From assembly GCF_900100705.1 (NCBI RefSeq), contig NZ_FNCH01000020.1, positions 32,079 to 96,078 on the forward strand: a DNA stretch of 64,000 nt, given 5' to 3'. The stretch is from Pedobacter terrae. GTDB lineage: Bacteria > Bacteroidota > Bacteroidia > Sphingobacteriales > Sphingobacteriaceae. The notes beneath the pieces are model-generated. The model saw only the letters and a list, made by a program, of their open reading frames with translations, was not told where the DNA came from and did no database searches. The translations under genes and the position numbers were made by a program. Below, one piece after another: positions 9,305-18,006 of this stretch. Positions within the stretch are counted from its first letter, which is position 1. The number at the start of each line of letters is the position of its first letter.

Positions 9305-9471
9305 AATGTTTGTTATTTGGTTAGTGTAATTATAACGTTAAGTTATCCTTAAAATGCTATGATCGTGCATTAATTTTATATAAATTATTAACATTTTCGA
9401 TTTCTTATGTTGAAAACTATTTTTTTAGTTTTTTGCTTTTATGTTCGTGCTTTGTTTTTTTAATCGTTTGT

Positions 9472-10431
9472 TTATTTTGGCTGGAATTTATCACGGTATT
9501 GCGTCGGTGTCATACCTACAGATTTTCTAAATACTTTTCTGAATGCTTTTGGATCATTGTAGCCCGAGTTGTAAATAACCTCTGTCATTTGTTGCGCAGT
9601 TTGTTCCAGTAATTTTTTTGCAGCTTCGATACGGGTTTGCTGAAGATATTCAATAGGGGTCATGCCAATCACCTGCTTAAAGCGGCGTACAATATTTCGT
9701 CTGCTGGAAGGAATATCTTTAATCATTTCTTCAATAGTGGCTATATCCTGATAATTATTTTCGATTTTTTCCTGCGCGGAAGCAACTATATCGTCATTAT
9801 GATGACGGACAGGCTGGAAAGTGCTAAAATAAGATTGGGTTATGCGGTCCATATCAATTGCGAAAATTTTGGCCACCTTAATAGCCAGATCTTTTCCGCA
9901 ATGAAGCTGTAAAAGATGCAGCAATAAATGAAAAGTAGAGGTGGCGCCACCGCTTGTAAATAATCTGCCGTCTTGTGTTACCGTTTTATCAGGCTTTAAA
10001 TGAACCAAAGGAAAAGCTGTAGAAAAAGCAGAACAGGCATCAACGTGTGTGGTAGCAGTTTTGCCATTCAGTAGTCCGGACGCGGCCAGTAAGAAAGCAC
10101 CGGTACAAAAGGTAGCAATTTCCGCTCCGCCGGCATATTGTTTGTTTAGCCATGGAATGTACCCATTGTTGGCGTTGATGCAATCTTTTATATCGGGGCT
10201 GGCAAAAGATGGAACCAAAATTAACCCCAACTGTCCCGTGCTTTCCAGATGTACGCGTGGATGTGTACTGAAACTATAATGGGTATCGCCCAGGGTAATT
10301 AAACTAATATTGAATGGGACTTCAAGTTCATCTTTTTTATAAAAACCATTCACAGTATCAAATACATCTAAAATAGCTGCTATGCTTAATAATCTGAAGT
10401 TTTGGGGCATTAAAACACCTACTTGCATCAT
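9472..10431 (-). CDS. GlxA-family transcriptional regulator (DJ-1/PfpI + AraC HTH)
   Basis: 319 aa. Residues 1-190 form a DJ-1/PfpI-like amidotransferase-fold domain with the nucleophile elbow ATFCTGAFLLAASG. Residues about 215-315 are an AraC DNA-binding domain (IKDIPSSRRNIVRRFKQVIG and MTEVIYNSGYNDPKAFRKVF). Tandem ATG codons lie at 10431 and 10428. Family members act as sensor-regulators, but the ligand is unknown. It is divergent from the DinB genes 122 bp away and could control them. Confidence 0.9.
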   Translation of the reverse strand: MMQVGVLMPQNFRLLSIAAILDVFDTVNGFYKKDELEVPFNISLITLGDTHYSFSTHPRVHLESTGQLGLILVPSFASPDIKDCINANNGYIPWLNKQYAGGAEIATFCTGAFLLAASGLLNGKTATTHVDACSAFSTAFPLVHLKPDKTVTQDGRLFTSGGATSTFHLLLHLLQLHCGKDLAIKVAKIFAIDMDRITQSYFSTFQPVRHHNDDIVASAQEKIENNYQDIATIEEMIKDIPSSRRNIVRRFKQVIGMTPIEYLQQTRIEAAKKLLEQTAQQMTEVIYNSGYNDPKAFRKVFRKSVGMTPTQYRDKFQPK

Positions 10432-10553
10432 TTGGTTAAAATTTAGGTATCGTAAATATATAAAATTTGTCTTAAATGCCCCTCAAGATTGACTTCTACG
10501 GCAATGATGTTCATTTGAATTAACCATTAACTTTATTTCAAGTTAATTACCTG

Positions 10554-11060
10554 ATGAATAATGATATGAAAATTACGCCAACAAGTAGCAGGATGTATGG
10601 TTTTATGGTGCTCTACGAAATGCACACAGATTTTTTATTGAGGGCTTTAGCTGGCATAGACCAAAAAGATGCCCAAAAAAGATTAGAAACTAAAGCGAAT
10701 CATATTGCATGGATTACAGGTAGCGTGATACACAGCCGGTACTTTTTGGCTAAATCATTCAGCATTAGCCTGCCTTCTGTAACTGATGAGCTTTTTGAAA
10801 ATAACAAAGGAATTATGGATGATGCCAATTATCCGCCGTTAGTAGATCTTATTAAAGACTGGCAAGAGATTACCCCTCTTTTACAGGAAGTTTTAACAAC
10901 AGCTACAGATGAAAAACTGGAAGAAAAATTTGTTATGCCTGAAATGGAAATCACATTGTTCGACATGATTGGTTTTAGCAGCTATCGCGAAGCCAATTGT
11001 ATCGGACAGATTGCCCTTTGGCGAAGATTATTGGGCTACCCTGGAATGAATTATATGTAA
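10554..11060 (+). CDS. DinB-superfamily protein
   Basis: 168 aa, predicted four-helix bundle. An early His in the ANHIAWITG segment (about residue 51) fits the first metal ligand of DinB/YfiT proteins. The C-terminal part (SYREANCIGQIALWRRLLG) lacks the usual HxxxH, so metal binding may be weakened. DinB-like proteins include thiol-dependent transferases, but most have no known reaction. Three bases separate it from the next DinB gene, so the two form an operon, possibly under the divergent GlxA regulator. Confidence 0.75.
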   Translation: MNNDMKITPTSSRMYGFMVLYEMHTDFLLRALAGIDQKDAQKRLETKANHIAWITGSVIHSRYFLAKSFSISLPSVTDELFENNKGIMDDANYPPLVDLIKDWQEITPLLQEVLTTATDEKLEEKFVMPEMEITLFDMIGFSSYREANCIGQIALWRRLLGYPGMNYM

Positions 11061-11063
11061 CTT

Positions 11064-11570
11064 ATGGAAAAGGTAATGAAAGAAGCCGAAAAAATATTAT
11101 CGGCATTAGAAAACACGCTATCAAAATTTGATACCACATGGATTAATACTGTTCCATTTGAAGGAAGCTGGACCGCCGGTCAATTGGCAGAACACGTGAT
11201 TTTAGCAAATTCGGGCTTTTTGCAGGTTATAAATGGTCCGATAACTGAAACAGATAGACCAGCAGATATGATGGTAGCACAAATTAAAAATGATTTGTTA
11301 AATTTTAACATCAAGTTCCGTTCTCCTGATGAGATTTACCCTCAAGTTGCGGTGTATAAACAGCAAGAATTATTGGCGCGCTTAAAAGAAATCAGAAATG
11401 GAATTTCAATTGCAGCAAGCAGTCTGGATTTGACCAAAACCTGTAGCGTATTCAAATTGCCTGTTTATGGCTTTCTGACCAGATTGGAGGCCATTTATTT
11501 TGCGATTTACCATACACAGCGACATGAGCATCAATTAGAAAAGATGTATAGGGCGTTGGACACAAATTGA
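11064..11570 (+). CDS. DinB-superfamily protein (DinB_2 type)
   Basis: 168 aa. It carries the usual DinB_2 signatures: SWTAGQLAEHVILANSG with a metal-ligand His near residue 46, and the C-terminal HTQRHEHQLEKM with closely spaced His residues that complete a His-triad site. Function in the family is diverse (S-transferases, thiol metabolism). It directly follows another DinB paralogue of equal length, and a DUF1579-type gene begins 19 bp later. Confidence 0.82.
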   Translation: MEKVMKEAEKILSALENTLSKFDTTWINTVPFEGSWTAGQLAEHVILANSGFLQVINGPITETDRPADMMVAQIKNDLLNFNIKFRSPDEIYPQVAVYKQQELLARLKEIRNGISIAASSLDLTKTCSVFKLPVYGFLTRLEAIYFAIYHTQRHEHQLEKMYRALDTN

Positions 11571-11589
11571 TTTTTTTTTAACTAAATTT

Positions 11590-12003
11590 ATGAGAAACAA
11601 CAGGTTGGAGCTATTAAATCCATACATCGGCAAATGGAAAACAGAAGGTTTAACAAAATCAGGAGACGTAATTACCGGAACTGACACCTATCAGTGGGTT
11701 GATGGAGGCTTTTTTTTAAAACGTCAGGTTGATGTGATGTTCGGAAATAAAACGATCCAATCATTAGAAATTACACATTATGATGATATGGAAGATGTTT
11801 TTAGATCGCAATCTTTCGATAATGCGGGCTGCATTTCAATATCTACCCTTAAAATTTATGATGATATCATTTTAATATTTGCTGATGCCGAAAGATTTAA
11901 GGGAAATTTTAAAACCCATACGATTGAAGGCACATGGGAGCAATTTGATGGTAAAAACTGGGTGCAGTGGATGGATGTAACGTTGACGAAGATTTCCATG
12001 TAA
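11590..12003 (+). CDS. DUF1579-like small beta-rich protein
   Basis: 137 aa, cytosolic, with no signal peptide. It begins with the LNPYIGKWKTEG segment typical of DUF1579 and related lipocalin-like proteins, followed by alternating beta strands and a closing EGTWEQFDGKNWVQWMDVTLTK. Such proteins appear to be small barrels of unknown ligand. It is the third gene in the run after two DinB genes. The function cannot be stated. Confidence 0.68.
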   Translation: MRNNRLELLNPYIGKWKTEGLTKSGDVITGTDTYQWVDGGFFLKRQVDVMFGNKTIQSLEITHYDDMEDVFRSQSFDNAGCISISTLKIYDDIILIFADAERFKGNFKTHTIEGTWEQFDGKNWVQWMDVTLTKISM

Positions 12004-12036
12004 CGTCTGGCTGAACTTGTTTCATCATCTTAACTA

Positions 12037-12080
12037 AATGGATCCTGGAAAAAGTTCAGGATGACGAGCGTTCGTCACAA
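12037..12080. repeat. Partial copy of intergenic palindrome family A
   Basis: GGATCCTGGAAAAAGTTCAGGATGACG matches the right half of the elements at 20750-20814 and 30771-30845 (CCCTGAAA.AA.TTCAGGGTGACG) with a few changes. The left half is missing. Confidence 0.5.
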
Positions 12081-12136
12081 TAACATAATAGCAAAACAAA
12101 TCATAACAAACCCTAAAAGGATTAAAACAACAAAAA

Positions 12137-12553
12137 ATGGCAACACTTAACACGTATTTAAATTTTAACGGAAACACCGAAGAAGCATTCAACTTTTACA
12201 AGTCAGTTTTTGGCGGCGAATTTTTGGTATTGCAACGTTATAAAGATTCACCAGGTTGCGAAGGCATGCCTTTGAGCGATCAGGAAAAGTTGATGCACAT
12301 TGCTTTACCCATAGGCGGTAATATTTTAATGGGTACCGATATAACCAATCCGATGCCACCAGCAACATTTGGTACCGGCATTTCACTTTCAATCGATGCC
12401 ACCAGCGAAGACGAAGCCAAACGTTTATTTAATAGTCTATCAGCAGGAGGTACTGTAACTATGGCGCTAGAAAAAACTTTTTGGAATGCGCTTTTTGGTA
12501 TGGCTACAGATAAATTCGGCATTCAATGGATGGTGAACTATGATTATAAGTAG
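12137..12553 (+). CDS. VOC-family protein (PhnB-like)
   Basis: 138 aa. The N-terminal TYLNFNGNTEEAFNFYKSVFGGEF is the standard opening of PhnB/glyoxalase-like proteins, and the end FGIQWMVNYDY is equally typical. Two beta-alpha-beta-beta-beta modules fit the fold. Such proteins are often annotated as glyoxalase/bleomycin-resistance homologues, but the catalytic metal set is incomplete in PhnB types. The adjacency to DinB genes recurs in Bacteroidota, with no known joint role. Confidence 0.85.
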   Translation: MATLNTYLNFNGNTEEAFNFYKSVFGGEFLVLQRYKDSPGCEGMPLSDQEKLMHIALPIGGNILMGTDITNPMPPATFGTGISLSIDATSEDEAKRLFNSLSAGGTVTMALEKTFWNALFGMATDKFGIQWMVNYDYK

Positions 12554-12560
12554 GAGGGGG

Positions 12561-12595
12561 AGTCTGGAGTCCGTAGTCGTGGGTCTTTAGTCCAG
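12561..12595. repeat. Heptad tandem repeat (AGTCnnn)
   Basis: Five imperfect 7-bp units, AGTCTGG AGTCCGT then AGTCGTG GGTCTTT AGTCCAG. A similar run in the opposite orientation is at 36933-36967. The remaining sequence to 12797 holds nothing recognisable. Confidence 0.6.
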
Positions 12596-12797
12596 GATTA
12601 GCAATATAACAATGATCAAATACCATGATTGATCTACCAATGAACTATCAACAATAAATAAATAGACCATTAAGAAGTTAATGGTGTTAAGGCTTTATTA
12701 ATTGTTATAACTTATTTGGCTATCAATCTATAAGCAAAAGAGGCAGTTTAAAATTCCGCATCTATTATTAATTAGTTCAATGTTCAATCACCAATAA

Positions 12798-12872
12798 ACT
12801 AATGACTAATGAACTAATGACTAATAAACTAATGACCAATGAACTAATGACCAATGGACTAATGACCAATTG
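12798..12872. repeat. 15-bp tandem repeat, five units
   Basis: Five head-to-tail units of ACTAATGACYAATRR (75 bp) with few differences, immediately upstream of the DoxX gene. Read in reverse it encodes a Ser-Leu-Val-His-Trp run, but this is repeat-driven and not a credible protein. Confidence 0.85.
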
Positions 12873-12921
12873 AACAAATAAATTTTACTATTTTTAAATA
12901 TAAAACCAAAAATTAAACCAT

Positions 12922-13299
12922 ATGAAAATTGCAGTAATTGTTGTACGCGTACTTCTGGCCGCCATGTATCTTTTTGCTTCTGTAAGCTTTTTTCTCCACT
13001 TAATGCCGAAAGCACCAGAAATGACAGCGGCTCAAACCACATTTATGTCGGGCGTAATGGCATCTGTTTATTTAATGCCCTTAATTAAAGCCACCGAGTT
13101 AGTTGGTGGAATACTCTTGCTTATTAACCGTACTGCGCCATTGGCTGCATTGATCATTTTTCCGGTCACACTAAACATTTTCCTGTATCATGCATTTTTA
13201 GGTCCTAAAGATTTACCCCTGGTTGGTGCAATGCTTATATTTAATTTATTTCTTTTTTATGCCTATCGCGCCAAGTATCTGCCCATCGTTTCAAAGTAA
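12922..13299 (+). CDS. DoxX-family membrane protein
   Basis: 125 aa with four predicted membrane helices (about 4-24, 45-65, 72-90, 98-117). KATELVGGILLLINRTAPLAALIIFPVTLNIFLYH matches the conserved DoxX core, including the Glu in helix 2 and the Asn in helix 3. DoxX-like proteins are small inner-membrane proteins linked to redox or quinone biology in some species; no activity is established for this type. Stands alone. Confidence 0.83.
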   Translation: MKIAVIVVRVLLAAMYLFASVSFFLHLMPKAPEMTAAQTTFMSGVMASVYLMPLIKATELVGGILLLINRTAPLAALIIFPVTLNIFLYHAFLGPKDLPLVGAMLIFNLFLFYAYRAKYLPIVSK

Positions 13300-13399
13300 T
13301 TTTAAAGTTTTTTAAAATTCTCATACTTTTTCTCTTTATTTAGTGTTTCGATATAAGGTGTAATGATTATCTTTAAAAACTAACTAGAAATAAAAAAAT

Positions 13400-13831
13400 A
13401 TGAGAAAATTCCCATTTTTAATGCTGCTCTTTGTAGCCATATCGTTTTCTGCTTTTGCGCAGAACAAAGATGCAATTGTAGGCAAATGGCTTAATCCATC
13501 GGGCGAAGGACAAATAGAAATCTATAAAAAAGGTGATAAATTCTATGGTAAACTGGCCTGGATAAAAGAGCCAAACATAAACGGCAAGCCAAAACTGGAT
13601 GTTAAAAATCCTGACGAAAGTTTGCAAAAGCGTCCTTTGTTAAATCTGGAAATATTAAAGAATTTTGTTTATGATGACGGCAAATGGACTGATGGAACTA
13701 TTTATGATCCTAAAAGCGGTAAAACGTATAGCTGTAATATGAGCTTAAAAGGTGCTGATGTGTTAAATATCCGCGGATATATAGGTATTTCACTTTTAGG
13801 CCGATCTGAAACTTTTAGACGGGTAAAATAA
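13400..13831 (+). CDS. DUF2147 secreted protein
   Basis: 143 aa with a signal peptide (MRKFPFLMLLFVAISFSAFAQ). The mature protein starts DAIVGKWLNPSGEGQIEIYKKGDKFYGKLAWI and ends YIGISLLGRSETFRRV, the defining blocks of DUF2147, a lipocalin-like fold. It is a periplasmic or outer-membrane-associated protein of unknown role. Seven bases separate it from the next gene, so they are co-transcribed. Confidence 0.87.
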   Translation: MRKFPFLMLLFVAISFSAFAQNKDAIVGKWLNPSGEGQIEIYKKGDKFYGKLAWIKEPNINGKPKLDVKNPDESLQKRPLLNLEILKNFVYDDGKWTDGTIYDPKSGKTYSCNMSLKGADVLNIRGYIGISLLGRSETFRRVK

Positions 13832-13838
13832 TTTATAA

Positions 13839-14858
13839 ATGAAGAAAATTTTATGGTGCCTTTTATGGGCACCTTTTTTTTGCGCGGCGCAGTCGTATTC
13901 TATAAAACCGCTGAATGAGCATGCTAAAACCAGCTTACGCGGACTAAGTGTGGTATCCGATCAGGTTACCTGGGTAAGCGGGAGTAATGGGGCAGTTGGT
14001 AAAACTACAGATGGCGGTATCACCTGGAAATGGGTAAACCCGAAAGGTTACGAAAAAATCGATTTCAGGGATATTGAAGCCTTTGATGATAAACAGGCCA
14101 TTGTTGTAGGTATTGCCTCGCCAGCTTATATCCTAAAAACCATTGATGGAGGAGAAACCTGGACAGAAAATTATAAAAATGTAGATTCAGCAATATTTTT
14201 GGATGGTTTAGGTTTTTGGGATAAAAATAAAGGAATCATTTTTGGCGATCCCATAAATGATAAAATGCAATTGCTTAAAACGGTTGATGCAGGCAAAAGC
14301 TGGCAGGATATTTCGAAAAGTCTGAAAATCAACCTGACGAAAGGAGAAGCTGGTTTTGCAGCCAGTGGAACAACTATCAAAACATTACCTGGAGGTAAAA
14401 CCTGGATTGCAACGGGGGGTATGGTTTCTAACGTTTACTTTTCTCCGGATTATGGACAAAGCTGGCAGGTATTCAAATGTCCGATTTTACAGGGCGAGGG
14501 AAGTACAGGCCCTTTCTCTATTGATTTTTTTAATGAAAAAACGGGTATAGTTGTTGGCGGTAATTATTTAAAGGATAAAGATAATTCGAATAATGTGCTT
14601 TTAACAAACGATGGGAGCAAAACCTGGCTAAAGCCTGCCGGACCTGTTTTAGGGTTTCGATCGGCTGTGGCTTATATTAATGCTAAAACTTTAATTGCTA
14701 CAGGTACTTCAGGCACTGATATTTCTACCGATGGCGGTCAGCACTGGAAACAGATTTCAGATAAGAGTTTTAATGCTGTTCAAAAGGCTAAAAAAGGCAA
14801 AGCAGTTTTGTTAGCTGGCAATAATGGCGTAATCTATCAGTTAGATGCCGCCAATTAA
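13839..14858 (+). CDS. Secreted YCF48/BNR-like beta-propeller protein
   Basis: 339 aa with a signal peptide (MKKILWCLLWAPFFCAAQ). Repeated W...STDGG..W/TTDGGITWKW motifs (about residues 45-60, 90-105, 140-155, 190-205, 235-255, 290-300) define a beta-propeller of the YCF48/BNR-repeat group, also annotated as oxidoreductase in Bacteroidota. It is probably a periplasmic scaffold. Follows the DUF2147 gene by 7 bp. Confidence 0.82.
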   Translation: MKKILWCLLWAPFFCAAQSYSIKPLNEHAKTSLRGLSVVSDQVTWVSGSNGAVGKTTDGGITWKWVNPKGYEKIDFRDIEAFDDKQAIVVGIASPAYILKTIDGGETWTENYKNVDSAIFLDGLGFWDKNKGIIFGDPINDKMQLLKTVDAGKSWQDISKSLKINLTKGEAGFAASGTTIKTLPGGKTWIATGGMVSNVYFSPDYGQSWQVFKCPILQGEGSTGPFSIDFFNEKTGIVVGGNYLKDKDNSNNVLLTNDGSKTWLKPAGPVLGFRSAVAYINAKTLIATGTSGTDISTDGGQHWKQISDKSFNAVQKAKKGKAVLLAGNNGVIYQLDAAN

Positions 14859-14997
14859 TATTAGGCTTCGAATATGTAACAATTTTAATAACTGCCATTC
14901 TAACATTAAAACAATAATTTAAATAGCAGAAATGATAAAATTTTGTTTCTTTGCTGTTAACTAAAACTTTAATTTTAAACATACACACAATCGCTCG

Positions 14998-15813
14998 ATG
15001 GATTTTTTGCACACAATTTTAGGGGATGATATACAAGCTGGATTATTAATTATTTTGAATTTAATTGTAATCGAGAGTTTATTATCGGTTGATAATGCTG
15101 CTGTTTTGGCAACCATGGTAATGGATCTGCCTAAATCGCAGAGAGAAAAAGCACTAAAATATGGCATTATCGGTGCTTATGTTTTCAGGGGTATCTGTTT
15201 ATTCCTGGCAGCGTGGTTAGTTAAAATCTGGTGGTTAAAACCACTTGGCGGTTTATACTTATTATATCTTGCTTTCGATTATTTTAGAAAAAAGAACAAT
15301 AAAAAGAATGAGGAAGAAGAGGAAGTAGATAAAAGCAAAAGCTGGATCTATAAATCTACTGTTGGCCTGGTGGGTACTTTTTGGGCTACTGTTGCCCTGG
15401 TAGAAGTGATGGACTTAGCTTTCTCTATTGATAACGTTTTTGCTGCGGTAGCCTTTACCGATCACATCTGGTTAATTTATATTGGTGTTTTTATCGGGAT
15501 TCTGGCCATGCGTTTTGTGGCACAGGCTTTTGTGAAACTAATGGAGAAATTTACCTTTTTAGAAACCGTAGCCTTTATCGTAATCGGTGTTTTAGGTATT
15601 AAACTTACTTCGTCATTATTTACGCATTTTTATCCCGAATCGCCAATTTCTCATGCCATTGAAGGGGAACAAACAGATCTTTTTGTGTCTATTTTTACCG
15701 TAGCCATTTTCATTATACCCGTAATAACCTCTGTTTTGTTCAACTATCCCAAAAAGCACAAGAGTGATATTGTTATCTCGGAAGAAGCTGAAAAAGTATT
15801 GGATAAGTCGTAA
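14998..15813 (+). CDS. terC: TerC-family integral membrane protein
   Basis: 271 aa with about seven to eight membrane helices. The two signature motifs with membrane-embedded acidic residues are present: SVDN at 30-33 and SIDN at 143-146. An acidic linker (NEEEEEVDKSK, about 104-114) joins the two halves. TerC/Alx proteins are implicated in Mn2+ or Ca2+ handling and form the membrane part of Ter stress systems. It heads a run of seven same-strand genes with TerD and TelA, which strongly supports the assignment. Confidence 0.93.
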   Translation: MDFLHTILGDDIQAGLLIILNLIVIESLLSVDNAAVLATMVMDLPKSQREKALKYGIIGAYVFRGICLFLAAWLVKIWWLKPLGGLYLLYLAFDYFRKKNNKKNEEEEEVDKSKSWIYKSTVGLVGTFWATVALVEVMDLAFSIDNVFAAVAFTDHIWLIYIGVFIGILAMRFVAQAFVKLMEKFTFLETVAFIVIGVLGIKLTSSLFTHFYPESPISHAIEGEQTDLFVSIFTVAIFIIPVITSVLFNYPKKHKSDIVISEEAEKVLDKS

Positions 15814-15917
15814 ATTTTACGGCTTGTCTGTCATAAATCTTACAATCAACCGCTTCTAATTATACAATCAAATGTGTAATATTAGAATTTATTAAACAGA
15901 TTACGAAACAGGGTGCA

Positions 15918-16622
15918 ATGGCTTTTTACAAACACTACTCATTCGATCTTTGGTTAACGTTGATTAAGTCTAATCCAACTTATAAGCAGGAACGGGTACA
16001 GTATTTTTTCAGAAATTTTAATAGCAAGCATAAAAGCATTGATGAAATTGCCATCACTTTCCGCCAGGTAGATTTGATGGTAAACGCCATTAATGAAAAA
16101 GCCGGTAAAAATGTGGATGCTGATGAAATGTATTTAATGATCATCAGCATGATCAATGATTACGATTTCAACTTTAGTGAGGTAGACCTTGAAGTACTCG
16201 ATCAGGATATGGAACAGATCGTATTTAACCATATGCCACAACTTTACTGTACCGATTGTTTAACTGTATTGGACAAAATTAAAGATTCGGGCAAAAGCTC
16301 TACCAATATACTGAGTAACACCGGTTTTATTAAAGGTAAAACCTTAAAAAAGGTCATCGAACATTTAGGTATCGGTCAGTTTATAGATTTTCAGCTTTAT
16401 TCTGATGAAGTGCGCATGTCGAAACCCAATGCTGGCTTCTTTCAGTTGATGTTAGATCGTATTGACAGAACAAAACATCCTGGATTATTGTTATCAGACG
16501 TGATCCATGTTGGAGATAATCCCCATGCCGATATCCGCGGTGCAGAAGCACTGGGGATTAATAGTATGCTGATCAATTCCAACAAATTATCTATCTTAAA
16601 CCTACTCTATGATACCGTATAA
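15918..16622 (+). CDS. HAD-superfamily hydrolase of the Ter module
   Basis: 234 aa. Motif I is FDLWLTL, with the nucleophile Asp10 and Trp in place of the second Asp used by phosphatases. Motif II is LSNTG, motif III is RMSKPNAG, and motif IV is HVGDNPHADIRGAE. An alpha-helical cap lies at about 15-100. HAD enzymes of this kind are recorded in extended ter gene neighbourhoods next to PRTase and TerD genes. Its 3' end overlaps the next gene by 14 bp. Substrate unknown. Confidence 0.88.
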   Translation: MAFYKHYSFDLWLTLIKSNPTYKQERVQYFFRNFNSKHKSIDEIAITFRQVDLMVNAINEKAGKNVDADEMYLMIISMINDYDFNFSEVDLEVLDQDMEQIVFNHMPQLYCTDCLTVLDKIKDSGKSSTNILSNTGFIKGKTLKKVIEHLGIGQFIDFQLYSDEVRMSKPNAGFFQLMLDRIDRTKHPGLLLSDVIHVGDNPHADIRGAEALGINSMLINSNKLSILNLLYDTV

Positions 16623-17445
16623 TTTCTCTCTTCACAAAATAGACAATACCGTCGATTTTGGCTTTAGTGCCGATGATTACAGTCGTTTTAAGTTTGGTGA
16701 TGATCTGGTAGCCAGAGCTTTTGGAAAAGACCTCGCCGATGGTTTTATCAGGTATTACCTGGCCGATAATTTAATTGCCGGTCAGATTGTGGTGATTTCC
16801 AGCCCTTACAGTTTTATCCCTACGGCAACTTTTGCCATGAAAAACTATTTCGTTTGCCAGCTTAACCGTTGGCTGGTCGAAAATGGTGGTTTAGTTGTAC
16901 AGGAAACGAAAGTACACAGAACCATTACCTACAAAGAAGATTATGGCGAGTTAAGTGCTGAAGAAAGACTGTCGCTCATTGGTAACGATTCATTCCATAT
17001 TGATAAAGATTTTCTAACGGGTAAAACGCTGTTATTTCTGGATGATATCAGGATTACCGGAAGCCATGAGCGGATGATTTTAAAAATGGCAAAAGAGTAT
17101 GGCTTAAAAAATGAAATGCATATGCTTTATTTTGCCGAACTGGTGAATAAAAACATTCATCCCAATGTAGAGAACTTCCTGAATTACCATCAGATCAAAT
17201 CAATTTTTGATCTGGAAGATATTATTGATAGCGGCAATTTCAGGTTTAATACCCGCATTGTAAAATACATTTTAAATACGAATTCGAGCAGTTTTACCAT
17301 CTTTTTAGAACGCCGGAGCGCCGATTTTATCAATCAGCTTTACGACCTGTCGTTAGGGAATAATTACCATACAATAGAAGCGTACGCTAAAAATTTACAT
17401 CTTATAAAAGACTATATCAAAAACAACAATTATAAATTAATTTAA
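16609..17445 (+). CDS. Phosphoribosyltransferase-like protein of the Ter module
   Basis: 278 aa. The PRPP-binding signature is at residues 141-152 (LLFLDDIRITGS), a variant of the type I PRTase loop. The N-terminal part contains VVISSPYSFIPTATFAMKNYF, the expected first substrate strand and loop. It overlaps the HAD gene by 14 bp and precedes terD by 2 bp. PRTases in ter clusters have been proposed to make a nucleoside-like metabolite (Ter-linked biosynthetic modules described by Anantharaman, Iyer and Aravind). The product here is unknown. Confidence 0.83.
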   Translation: MIPYNFSLHKIDNTVDFGFSADDYSRFKFGDDLVARAFGKDLADGFIRYYLADNLIAGQIVVISSPYSFIPTATFAMKNYFVCQLNRWLVENGGLVVQETKVHRTITYKEDYGELSAEERLSLIGNDSFHIDKDFLTGKTLLFLDDIRITGSHERMILKMAKEYGLKNEMHMLYFAELVNKNIHPNVENFLNYHQIKSIFDLEDIIDSGNFRFNTRIVKYILNTNSSSFTIFLERRSADFINQLYDLSLGNNYHTIEAYAKNLHLIKDYIKNNNYKLI

Positions 17446-17447
17446 AT

Positions 17448-18002
17448 ATGGCTATTAATTTGCAGAAGGGGCAGCGTGAAAATATCGATGCGCCTAAATT
17501 TACAATAGGTTTAGGTTGGGATACCAACAGCTCTTCAACAGGTTCAGCATTCGATTTAGATGCTTCAATTTTTATATTAAACGACCAGAAAAAACTGATT
17601 TCTGACGAAAATTTTGTATTCTACAATAACCTGGTTTCACCAGATGGTGCTGTAGAGCATACCGGTGATAATTTAACAGGTGATGGTGACGGCGATGATG
17701 AGCAGATTAAAATTGATTTAACTAAGGCTGATGCCAAAGTAAGTGAGATCTGTGTGGTGGTAACCATTCATGATGCAGAAAGCAGAAGACAGAATTTTGG
17801 TCAGGTTAGAAATTCTTTCATCCGTATTTTCGATGCGGTAACCAATGAAGTAATTTTAAAATATGAATTAGAAGAAGATTTCTCTATTGAAACAGCTGTG
17901 GAATTCGGAAGGATTTACAAACGTGAAGGCAAATGGAAGTTTGAAGCTGTTGGCGTAGGTATGAAGGGCGGTTTACAGGATTATTTAAACAAATATCAAT
18001 AA
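17448..18002 (+). CDS. terD: TerD-family protein 1
   Basis: 184 aa, the standard TerD length. It has the opening INLQKGQR, DLDAS at 36-40 and the Ca2+-binding segment GDNLTGDGDGDD at about 73-84. The ending MKGGLQDYLNKY is the family C-terminus. TerD domains bind Ca2+ and act in phage, tellurite and envelope stress tolerance. It starts 2 bp after the PRTase gene and 4 bp before a second TerD gene. Confidence 0.96.
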   Translation: MAINLQKGQRENIDAPKFTIGLGWDTNSSSTGSAFDLDASIFILNDQKKLISDENFVFYNNLVSPDGAVEHTGDNLTGDGDGDDEQIKIDLTKADAKVSEICVVVTIHDAESRRQNFGQVRNSFIRIFDAVTNEVILKYELEEDFSIETAVEFGRIYKREGKWKFEAVGVGMKGGLQDYLNKYQ

Positions 18003-18006
18003 TATT

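Noticed and set aside
12798..12872. Tandem repeats considered as a CRISPR array
   Set aside because: Units are 15 bp without spacers, and no cas genes are present.
12821..13042. Minus-strand ORF with repeated Ser-Leu-Val-His-Trp
   Set aside because: Produced by the 15-bp tandem repeat and overlapping DoxX.
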